This document shows, piece by piece, positions 30,194 to 38,953 of a DNA stretch of 64,000 nt. Within the stretch, counting starts at the first letter, position 1. The number at the start of each line of letters is the position of its first letter. The notes below the pieces were generated by a model. It had not been told where the DNA came from, ran no database searches, and saw nothing but the letters and a program-made list of their open reading frames with translations. Both the position numbers and the translations under genes were made by a program. The DNA comes from Chaetoceros tenuissimus (Eukaryota; Bacillariophyta; Thalassiosirophyceae; Chaetocerotales; Chaetocerotaceae). The DNA is taken from the NCBI GenBank assembly GCA_021927905.1, contig BLLK01000020.1:558001-622000 (forward strand), given 5' to 3'.

Positions 30194-31060
30194 ATGAAAC
30201 TCAAACATTTACAATCGGCATTATCTTCAGTTCCCACCCCTCAATTTACTGAGCCAAACATTACCTTGGAACAATACGCTACTTCACCTGAGCTAACTTC
30301 TTATATCATTTACGCAGCTTTACAAAATGAAGATATTGGATATGGAAAATCAGTATTAGACCTTGGATCTGGAACAGGTATGCTATCAATAGGCAGTGCA
30401 ATAGTAGGATCCTCCAGTGTATTATTAGTTGATTGTGATGAAGGCGCTCTGTCCATAGCTAAAGAAAACATGAATGAAATGGGATTAGGCGACGTGGAAG
30501 AAGTAGAAGATGACGACGACGAGTTTTGTCAAGTAGAATATATGTTGGCCAAATTGAAGCACACCCCTAGAAAAGATATTGTAGGTACCGGGGGTCGAGG
30601 AGGAGGGAAAGGCCGTGGTAGAGGGAAAGGACGAGCAAATTCGAGATCAAATGGAGGAAGAGGTAACAAGGGTGCTCCTGCTCTACCACTTCAACCGCCA
30701 CAGAAAATTGGACCTTTGGACGATGGAATTCCTCTTGCATCTAATTGTGTTGATACCTGCATTACGAATCCTCCCTTCGGCACAAAACCTGGTAATGCAG
30801 GTATCGATATCACGTTTTTGAGAACTGCTGTTAGGTTGGCAAGGCGGTCAGTGTATTCATTTCATAAAAGTTCAACTAGAGAATATCTTTTGAAAACAAT
30901 CGAAAGTTGGGGTTATCAAGGTGAAGTTGTGGCAGCTATGAAATTTGATATTCCAAAGTTATACAAATTTCATTCCAAAGACAATGTTGATGTAGATGTC
31001 GATCTAATCAGAGTCATCATCAATGAGGAAAAAGAGGGAGGTGAAGAATCTCAAGAGTAA
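30194..31060 (+). CDS. METTL5: METTL5-type rRNA adenine N6-methyltransferase with RG-rich insert
   Basis: 288 residues. METTL5 (with TRMT112) makes m6A on 18S rRNA. The Rossmann SAM site is DLGSGTGML (residues 56-64), the acidic motif II is VDCDEGAL, and the catalytic motif NPPF is at 192-195, followed by FGTKPGNAGID as in METTL5. The N-terminus (LEQYATSPELTSYI) is the usual METTL5 start. Unusual is an insertion at about 100-175: an acidic run (EEVEDDDDEF) then an Arg/Gly-rich segment (132-160) resembling RGG RNA-binding boxes. The animal protein is about 209 residues, so the insert accounts for the extra length. Confidence 0.92.
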   Translation: MKLKHLQSALSSVPTPQFTEPNITLEQYATSPELTSYIIYAALQNEDIGYGKSVLDLGSGTGMLSIGSAIVGSSSVLLVDCDEGALSIAKENMNEMGLGDVEEVEDDDDEFCQVEYMLAKLKHTPRKDIVGTGGRGGGKGRGRGKGRANSRSNGGRGNKGAPALPLQPPQKIGPLDDGIPLASNCVDTCITNPPFGTKPGNAGIDITFLRTAVRLARRSVYSFHKSSTREYLLKTIESWGYQGEVVAAMKFDIPKLYKFHSKDNVDVDVDLIRVIINEEKEGGEESQE

Positions 31061-31137
31061 AAATAGTGAGGATGTAAGCTGCTGAAGACATAATAAATAG
31101 AATGTATATAAGTATTTTTTTAATAATTGAGAAATAC

Positions 31138-33048
31138 TTAGAATCCACCTCCGAATCCTTTTCCTCCACCACGTCCCTTCTTCATCTTCTTTGCAGCTCT
31201 TCGCATCTTACGATTTCCAATTTCTGGCATACCTGCTCCAGCCATTGCTGGGTCCATTCCATTTGGACCTACACCATCTGGCATACCTCCCATTTGCTTT
31301 TGCATTCTACTCATCATAGTTCTCATTTTTTGGAATTCACTAATGAAGTTTATTCCATTTTCAAAAGAGTTTCCAGACCCTCTGGTAATACGCAATACAC
31401 GCGATCTTGCAGACTTATCTGTGATGAATAAGTCAGGATTTTCACGTTCCTTCTTGGTCATACTTTGAATCATTGCCTTACTACGCTTCAATCGAGCTTC
31501 TACTTCACGAATCTTACTATTGTCTAATTGACCTCCAATTCCAGGAAGCATCTTTGCAACTCCAGCAAAATTACCCATTTTGGATACCAATTCACTCTGT
31601 TTCAAGAAATCTTCGAAATCAAACTTTTGCTCCAACATTTTCTTTTGCATAGCTTCCGCATCTGCATCGGATACTTCTGCAGCAGCCTTTTCTACCAAGG
31701 AAACTACATCTCCCATTCCCAAAATACGAGATGCCATACGATCAGGATAAAATGGTTCTAAATCTGGTGTCTTCTCTCCTGTACCTACAAATTTGATTGG
31801 TTTTCCACTCACACCTCTCACACTTACTGCTGCTCCTCCACGTGAGTCACCATCCATTTTTGTGAGAACTGCTCCAGTGATTCCTACTGCATTATCAAAT
31901 GCAGCTGTTAATGATGCTGCCTCTTGACCAGTCATTGCATCTACTACAAGAAGTGTTTCTTGTGGTTGAACTATTATGGCAAAGTTGTCAGTAAGATATA
32001 TGCACAAAAACGCTATTCTTCAAAAAAACTTGAAACAATGAACGCACCTTCTTCCTTGACTCTCTTGAGTTCATCCATCAAATCTTCATCAATTACTTGT
32101 CTACCAGCAGTATCTACAAGAACAGTATCATATCCTTCTGCTTTTGCCTTTTCAACTGCCTTACGTGCAATGTCAACAGGATCAGCTTCAGTTCCCATGG
32201 AGAAAACATCAACACCAACAGTCTCTCCCAAAATCTCCAACTGTGAAATAGCAGCAGGACGATAAACATCTGCAGCTGCCAACAAAACCTTTCTATTTCT
32301 AGTTGGCATTCTACTTGTCAAAAGTTTACTTGCTTCTTCTTCTCCCATTGCTTCTACTGCATCATAATCAACCTCACGTTCTTTCAGATACAACGCCAAC
32401 TTTCCAGCTGCAGTAGTTTTACCCGCTCCCTGCAAACCAGCCAAAAGGATAACAGCTGGCTCTTCAGCCTTACCAACTGCCAAAGTTGCAGCAGGAACAT
32501 TACTCATAGTTCCAGTATTTTTCACAGTAGAATCTCCTCCCATCATATCAAGAAGTTCATCATACATTGCTTTAATAAATTGTTGATCAGCAGTCACCCC
32601 CTTGGTAACTTCTTGTCCAATGGAACGATTCTTTACTCCTTCGATAAGTGTATCTGCTACGCCCAAGTTCACATCCGCATCAAGAAGTGCACGACGCACA
32701 TCCTTGAGCGCATTTGCAATGGACTTTTCAGTCATTCTAGTAGGTAGTGTTGAATTGAGTGAGAAAGAATGGAAAGAAAGCGAGGAAGAATGTTGGGAAA
32801 AGTTCTAAAACTTACTTTTGGCGACCACCGATATTCTTTGCAACTTCACTGATTGCATTTGAGAGTTGGTCAAACATCATTTTCATTTCAGATCCATTTT
32901 GACGTCTACTGATTGGCTGAGTAAAGACATTCTTTGATTGAAAAGATTGGGATGATGCTGAAAAGCTGGTAAAAGATGAAGAAGGTGCAAATGCTTCTGT
33001 AGTTGCAAGTTGTGTGAGAAGTAGCGTTATTCCAAAAGAGAGCTTCAT
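31138..33048 (-). CDS. cpSRP54: Chloroplast signal recognition particle 54 kDa GTPase (cpSRP54), three exons
   Basis: Exons 32816-33048, 32048-32736 and 31138-31970; introns of 79 and 77 bp (GTAAGT..CTACTAG, and GTGCGT..CATAATAG) keep frame, giving 584 residues. The first exon is a signal peptide ending TEAFAPS, a plastid AxAF-type motif, plus transit stretch. The N domain follows (MFDQLSNAISEVAKNI, DVRRALLDADVN), then the G domain with GLQGAGKTT, DVYRPAAISQLE, DTAGR and TKMDGDSRGG, then the Met-rich M domain with LPGIGG and SMTKKERENPD. The C-terminus is RKMRRAAKKMKKGRGGGKGFGGGF-like, basic and Gly-rich. It targets nuclear- and plastid-encoded proteins to thylakoids. Convergent with METTL5. 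Confidence 0.95.
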
Positions 33049-33471
33049 TTGTATTTATTCAATTCGTGTAGATGCTAGTTACTATGTTTTGTGTGGGTAA
33101 AAGTCTTCCTTTGATTGAAATTAAATGTATTCAAGTGTGATAATGGACAATATATAAGTTTGTTTGATGTGTGTGCGGTTGCAAAGTTTCTTCTCTCTGA
33201 AACAGTTCGACTGACGTACATCGGTATTCAGCTAGAGTCTAGAGACAGTTAAATGATCTTATTTTGTATTCTTAATATTCACCCCTTTTGAAGAGAGGGA
33301 TTTTGGACCAGATGACTTTTTGATGTCGACACGAGGTCATTATTCAATCAGGCATCATCCATGAGCATCTCACCGTGCGATCATCCCAACGAACTACAAA
33401 CTCTTTCATTATTTCATTAGACACGATCGACATAACATACACAAAGAACTAAGTACAAAGAACTAAGCAGC
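33049..33471. promoter_or_regulatory. Divergent intergenic region
   Basis: Shared upstream region of cpSRP54 (minus) and the small gene at 33472 (plus). Includes a duplicated AAAGAACTAAG block at 33441-33467 just before the start. Nothing else recognised. Confidence 0.35.
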
Positions 33472-33708
33472 ATGGAAAATAAAATTCAGAATTTTGCTTC
33501 GAAATTTGGCGGTGTGTTTGCAACATCTCCTTCGGCAAGCCCTTCTCAAACACAAAAGAAAGATACCAAGTGCAGTACGGACCTAACTCGATGGATGGAA
33601 AAACACAAAAAAGAGGTAGCAAATTGCACCTATCCTACTATTCAAGATAGCAACATCAGTAGTAACGGCTCCAGACCTTTTGAGAGGAGATTTACAATGG
33701 ACCATTAA
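33472..33708 (+). CDS. Small protein with C-terminal RxFERxF motif, copy 1
   Basis: 78 residues. The N-terminal half (FASKFGGVFATSPSASPSQTQ) is Ser/Pro-rich; the second half is DLTRWMEKHKKEVANCTYPTIQ...SRPFERRFTMDH. It shares spacing and key residues with the protein at 34256: an Asp-Leu-x-x-W-x-E-x-H (or DLWLETH) helix, then a Thr/Asn-rich stretch, then FER-(R/Q)-F-(T/S). No known family. Two related short frames on the same strand, 550 bp apart, argue that both are real. Confidence 0.55.
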   Translation: MENKIQNFASKFGGVFATSPSASPSQTQKKDTKCSTDLTRWMEKHKKEVANCTYPTIQDSNISSNGSRPFERRFTMDH

Positions 33709-34255
33709 CATATATTTCTTCGGGCGTAGTCATCATCTGAAATTCAGTAAAGCACAACTACTACACTACCTTGGTGAACTTTTGGACAATACAATGAAAA
33801 GAACAAAGTTTCATCTAAACAAACATCTATTCCATTTTTGCAAACTGAGATTTATAGAATAAAACATATAAATGAATGCCATAGCATTTATTTTATTTCG
33901 AATATTTACTAGAGTCTGCCGGTTATGAATGTAAAATTTCCTTTGTCTCATCGGCATTATTGATATGACCTTCTAAAGTTCTTCCACAGATTGGTACGCT
34001 CTTCTCTCTTCTCCCTCTCTTCACATTTCACCTTCCCTACCATCAACATTCCACTGTGTCAACTTTTAAGTGTCAACCATCACGAAGCTGACATCTTTTC
34101 GCCCAAATTAGCTATCGATCCGAACCTGCATCAGATGAGAAGCCTCAAAGCTCTACTCCGCTAAATAATCGTAAAGTAGGAATGCAGATCTTTGTTTTCG
34201 ATGCTAGGGTAAAGATCACTCATCTCATTATTTACCAAAAGACACCTTATACAAC
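33709..34255. other. Spacer between the two small related genes
   Basis: AT-rich, with pyrimidine-rich stretch at about 34000-34030. No ORF supported. Confidence 0.3.
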
Positions 34256-34507
34256 ATGAATTGCAATAGAACAACTTCGACAGGATCAAGCTCATTCCAA
34301 GACACTTCTCCATGGAGAGAAATGACATCGAAAAAGAGGGATATTGATTTGTGGTTAGAAACGCATCGTACATATCAAGACGAAAATCACGCGAACACTA
34401 CTTTTGTAAAGACTAGAACTTGCAATCAGCAATCAAATGCTAGACGATTCGAAAGACAGTTTTCTATTGGAGAGGGATTAGAACATGGAGGAATGTGCTA
34501 TTACTAA
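34256..34507 (+). CDS. Small protein with C-terminal RxFERxF motif, copy 2
   Basis: 83 residues: Ser/Thr-rich start, then RDIDLWLETHRTYQDENHAN, then KTRTCNQQSNARRFERQFSIGEG. RRFERQFS matches RPFERRFT of the protein at 33472, and DLWLETH matches DLTRWMEKH. Basic residues before a Ser/Thr (RQFS, RRFT) make this a candidate kinase or 14-3-3 site, by inference only. No signal peptide or membrane segment. Confidence 0.55.
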   Translation: MNCNRTTSTGSSSFQDTSPWREMTSKKRDIDLWLETHRTYQDENHANTTFVKTRTCNQQSNARRFERQFSIGEGLEHGGMCYY

Positions 34508-35632
34508 TTTCAGAACCATCTTATCAGAAAGATGGAATGAGTAGAATCGAGAGTGATTGAAGATTATGTTGAATTAAAAAATGAAGAGTTCGCAATAGTG
34601 GCTTCAAAAGACAACCAACAAAGAAATACTCTTCCATCCTCTTTACTAAGGATACAAGATGTTCAGTACTCTTAAATTTTACAACATCGTAAGCTAGTAT
34701 TCTCTAAAAGTATTCGACTTCTTAGTCCAAGAACACCAACTCTTGTCAAAATATCTAATGCATGAGTGAACCAACACTCACAAGAAGGTTGAAAGGAATT
34801 CAAGTGATTCCTTTTATACTATTGGTAAGAGTTGCACACATACATCGAATCAGTGCATTTCACTTTGTTGTCACTAACTATTTAAACTATCTACGTTGAT
34901 TAGATCTTTTCCTTTTGAGAAGCTTCATATAGCCTTCGCGTCGAACTGAGTTATTGGAACTTTTCTCTCGAGAGGATTCATATAAATGACGAACTGAGAT
35001 GTATGATCTTCTATAACGGTGTGTATTGTAACTCTTTCATTTTCCCTCTATATTCCACCAAACATTCTCTTCATCACAAACCTGGAAAACATTAGGAAAA
35101 CATGAAGAAAGGGCTAAATCATAGATATTTCAAATGATACCAATCTTGTAAACATCATTCTTGGCATGGAATGTGAGATGGTGAGAAGCCAATAAATGCA
35201 TTAATCTACTAGTCAAAACTGAACAATAAAAGTTACCCTAAAGCGCTTTTCTATCATGTGATGCTTTGATTTCTGAGTCAAAGATGTAGATCGGGAAGTT
35301 GTGTTACAATATATTACTCGAGTAGGAGGTGAATAGAATATGACTAATGCTTAGAAAAAGAAATTACAAATAATATGTTGTATAGGAAAGCTTCGACACT
35401 TAAGATCTAACATTATGACAACATTATCATGCCATTATTATTAATATTTTAAACACTGAAAGAAAAGGATTGATAATGTTCGTTTATGTACAATCGATAA
35501 TTTAAGATTTATCATATAGATATATGAGTACAGCTTTGTGCATTCTGGACTTTCTTTCTTCCTTCATATATTCAACTAAATATGCAAATGTGATTCAAAA
35601 TGATATTCTGAATTTGGCGATGGGGGCATTCC
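34508..35632. other. Long intergenic region with a relic of the protease 5' flank
   Basis: Mostly featureless AT-rich sequence. The stretch at about 35110-35210 resembles 44190-44320, the upstream flank of protease A, and in part about 54340-54380, upstream of protease B. It includes GCTAAATCATAGATATTT and CTTGGCATGGAATGTGAGATGG. This may mark the edge of a lost or ancestral repeat unit. Confidence 0.45.
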
Positions 35633-36070
35633 CTAAATTTCACTGTTCAAGCTCCTGCCAATTGGAATAAAGCGGTTACCATTATTGAAGGAAGCCTCTT
35701 CATATTCATCTCTTTGCCAGTGTTGGTAATCATGACGAGAAATACAACGTTCATTCGTAACTTTTCTTGTGGAACGAAAATGGAGTTTTTTTCTAGGCAT
35801 CAGATAAAACGAGGTAGAATCATTATCTTTCTCTACATCTGCCTGATGAACTGTGCGATGGTCTAAAGTTGGAATAAAAAGTGAAGGGAAATTCTGATTC
35901 TGGTTCAGTTGCAGGAATCCATCAGTAGTAGCGAGATCATAATATCTCTTCCTTTCCATTTCAGGTGGAGAAGGATAAGTACCTGAGGTCTCATCTTCCT
36001 CTAAACATCGAATAGGTGTCATTGCAATTTGATTTGTACGCGTAGGTTGGGTAGGAGATTCCTTTTTCAT
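35633..36070 (-). CDS. Small hydrophilic protein, 145 residues, unknown
   Basis: Starts MKKESPTQPTRTNQIAMTPIR; rich in Asp/Glu/Arg/Asn with RKKLHFRSTRKV and HDYQHWQRDEYEE segments. No signal peptide, membrane segment or recognised fold. It lies inside a stretch that interrupts the similarity between the two large duplicated units: the flanks at 35210 and 36510 are adjacent in the other copy near 44340. Confidence 0.5.
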   Translation of the reverse strand: MKKESPTQPTRTNQIAMTPIRCLEEDETSGTYPSPPEMERKRYYDLATTDGFLQLNQNQNFPSLFIPTLDHRTVHQADVEKDNDSTSFYLMPRKKLHFRSTRKVTNERCISRHDYQHWQRDEYEEASFNNGNRFIPIGRSLNSEI

Positions 36071-36778
36071 TTTACTTCGATCAAATATTTATGTTCTGTT
36101 CCAGGGAGTTCATGTTTCCTTTCACGGAAAGTCCCAATGTGAAGACCCAATCTCACCTGTTGGCATGTCTATTTCAACAAGACAGGCCATTTAGGTCGGA
36201 AAAAGTCCTTGAAGTCCAATTCTACTTAGCAACACTTCAAGAGAAGCAGATGCTTCCTGATATTTCATGACAGATGGCTTCAGCTGCTGTTTTTTCATGA
36301 GAGACACGGAAATATTTGTCATTTTATGAATTCCACCTTCCTTTCCCTCACATCGAAGTTGAGTAGTAGATTGACCGAAGAAGTAAAATAATTGAATATA
36401 TAATTATCAAGACTGATTCACTAACATCACTCGTGAATGTTCTAACCGAGTGGGTATCCAGTTGTAGCAAAAGGTTTCCCGCTTTTCTAGCTTCTTACCT
36501 TATAACTCTTCATGATAGTATTGAAGTATGAATCGTCTTGTAGGTCCTCAGTCCGAGTGCCAAAAGGCTTCTCATGTTGTGACGCAACTTCCTTTCATCG
36601 AACAAGGTATGCTAACTTTTCCTCCGTACATATGGGTAACTTACAATTAAAAATTAATTGCCTTCATTTTTGATTGCATAAATTAAAAAGAAAGCTATTT
36701 ATATTTGTAATGTCAAAAGATGATTGAATAGAATGCCTCCCAAGGCATGAAGGTGAACAATTTAATTGAATCAAAAAA
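36071..36778. other. Intergenic region, partly duplicated
   Basis: From about 36510 to 36778 it is homologous to about 44345-44616, the equivalent flank downstream of the second dioxygenase gene. Shared blocks include TTCCTTTCATCGAACAAGGTA and AATTGCCTTCATTTT-like sequence. No further gene supported. Confidence 0.5.
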
Positions 36779-37762
36779 TCATTTTTCCTCCTTTGAAGGG
36801 TTGATCCATGTAACAGGAAACACTTGACCGTCTACTTCTATCTCGCTAAGTTCCCCTCCAGTATCTATAACTTCTTCAACGTATTTTCTCCATAGACTAC
36901 TCTTTTTCGCATCCACTGTCCATCGAACATTCACTGGAACAAAGTGTAAACCTATGCCACGCCGAGGAAAGCTACTTTTGTTTTGCCCTGAGCCATGCCA
37001 TGTCCTACCATCATGTATACTTAAACCACCTGCTTTCAGTCCAGCCATGCTATGGTATTCCAAAGACTGAGCATCAATCCCAGCTCTCTCTGCAGCACTA
37101 TATAATAAAGCTTTACCACCATCACCCTGGAAAAAATTCTGCGATGATCCCCATCTACCATCTCCCCAACGATGAGACCCCTTTACATATTCCAATGGCC
37201 CTAGTTCTGGCGCCATGTCATCAAATGCTATCCACACTGTCGCAACATCATTTGGTGTAAACATGAAATAAGGAGAATCTCGATGATATGCAAGGGGCGG
37301 ACTGCCTGGGGGCTTAGCCCAGATTTGATCTTGTGCCAATCTCGCTCCGTCTTCCCACTTCATTACTCTTGCAACGAGTTCACCAAGTAAAGGACACGTG
37401 ACTAAGCTTCGAAACAATTGATCCGACTTATGAATATTGATGATTTGAAACACTTTTTTCCGTGGATTCCCCGAGTATCCCAAAGCCTTTTTATCTATTT
37501 CTGCTTTGTCAACATTTTCACCGGATATTATTGGCGTTTTGATGAGTTTTGGAGTTTTATCTGGTTTCATTCCAGTATCGTATTCGCCACGAAGGACAAG
37601 TTCTAATCTATGATTGAGTGCATCGATAGTGTCTTGTGTAAAAACCTCTTTGAATATTGCATAGCCATCTCGTTGGAAATCTTCAATTGTATCGTCATCG
37701 AGATTGAAGGTTGATGAGCTGTATTTGTCTGTGAGTTCTACGGATGGATTGTTAGATTGCAT
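36779..37762 (-). CDS. Phytanoyl-CoA dioxygenase (PhyH) family protein, copy A
   Basis: 327 residues. PhyH enzymes are Fe(II)/2-oxoglutarate oxygenases that hydroxylate small molecules or lipids. The metal triad fits H160, D162 (AYHRDSPYF) and H256 (TWHGSGQN), with R268 as the likely 2-oxoglutarate anchor. The N-terminal FQRDGYAIFKEVF helix and VATVWIAFDDM..LGPLEYVKGSHRW strand region are typical. Compared with copy B it has about nine residue changes and no N-terminal extension: upstream sequence is partly conserved but the frame is not continuous with MQSNN, so this copy probably starts here and is cytosolic. It lies about 1.2 kb downstream of protease A on the same strand. Confidence 0.88.
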   Translation of the reverse strand: MQSNNPSVELTDKYSSSTFNLDDDTIEDFQRDGYAIFKEVFTQDTIDALNHRLELVLRGEYDTGMKPDKTPKLIKTPIISGENVDKAEIDKKALGYSGNPRKKVFQIINIHKSDQLFRSLVTCPLLGELVARVMKWEDGARLAQDQIWAKPPGSPPLAYHRDSPYFMFTPNDVATVWIAFDDMAPELGPLEYVKGSHRWGDGRWGSSQNFFQGDGGKALLYSAAERAGIDAQSLEYHSMAGLKAGGLSIHDGRTWHGSGQNKSSFPRRGIGLHFVPVNVRWTVDAKKSSLWRKYVEEVIDTGGELSEIEVDGQVFPVTWINPSKEEK

Positions 37763-38953
37763 TGAAAGGTTGATTAATGCAGGTTGGAAAAGAGCATGTT
37801 CAAATTGTACTAGGTAAATCTCGTATCGGTTGTTTTCTGTGTACGTTTCTGTGGCTATGAAGAAGGGATGAGAAAAATGAGGTAGTACGACAAAGAAAGC
37901 TCGTCATGACGTGCTTCGATACTGCAGTATACGTACCTTACAACGCGTAGTGTGACTCGGATTGACCTTCAAAGCATCCCGTCATTGGCTTGAGCTTCTG
38001 TTTTTGAATCTTTTCATTTGTAATAAACTTCTTTCTCTCCATAATAGTAGATAATTTGCCAAATACGAATTGTTATAGATAACTTGACGGAGATCATCTT
38101 TTCCCTTTTCCTTTCGCATATGAATATTATGATACCTTTCATTTAACATCTGATGATAAGGCGGGACTCAATGTGGCCTAGCCGTCTCATGCCATCTAGT
38201 GACAGGGCCCACCGCATTGGAAAGGGTCGCGTCACTTAAGTTAAGAAACAACAGATGACCAAGGATGAAAAACAAAGACTACGAAAATACTCTCGGCAAT
38301 TATATTATATTTTTATAAGGCATTCTTGTGAAGGAAATACCTTTCCTTTCCAAGTAAGAGCATATTCAGTTATTTCACAATTGCTACTGCTTAGAAAAGA
38401 GCCACAAGACTGGAATACATGGATCTAGCACCTTTCGCTAGTATGTTGTCACTGCATACGTGCATGATCTATCATGGCTGATAAGATCTTTTCATTTTTA
38501 GAGGCTACACATAGCTACACGTAGCCAATGATCTAGAGGCTTCTTAATCTTCTAATCATGCGTAATACAAACAATCTTCCATTCCCTCCTCTACCTAATA
38601 CTACATACACTTTCGCGTATCAATCAAGAAGCTATTGAATCCAAGCAAATAGGAGAACACCATACAAAGTCGCTTTGTGGTTTATAAAGTCAGTATTTCA
38701 TTTTCGTATATAGTACCTTGATATTTATAGTTAAACTAAATGTAGGATGGGTAGATCTGGCATATAAATATAGAAATATATTGGACAGACAATTTCATAT
38801 CTATGGAAAGCTTACAGGCATTAGTAGTCAATAGGTATCTTTTGAACTCAATATCACCCCTGAATCAATTCAGATGCATATGAATAGGTTAAGAATCGCA
38901 AAGGTTAAACCCCGAAAGGATAAACCATAAAGATGTCGCGTGAAACAGCTGGA
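37763..38953. promoter_or_regulatory. Region between protease A and dioxygenase A
   Basis: Contains the 3' end of protease A and the dioxygenase promoter. The part from about 38150 to 38953 is almost identical to 46004-46797; I see about three differences in 790 bp. The dioxygenase-proximal part is more divergent. A TACGTA palindrome lies near 37930 (and at the equivalent place near 45774). No ORF supported. Confidence 0.5.
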
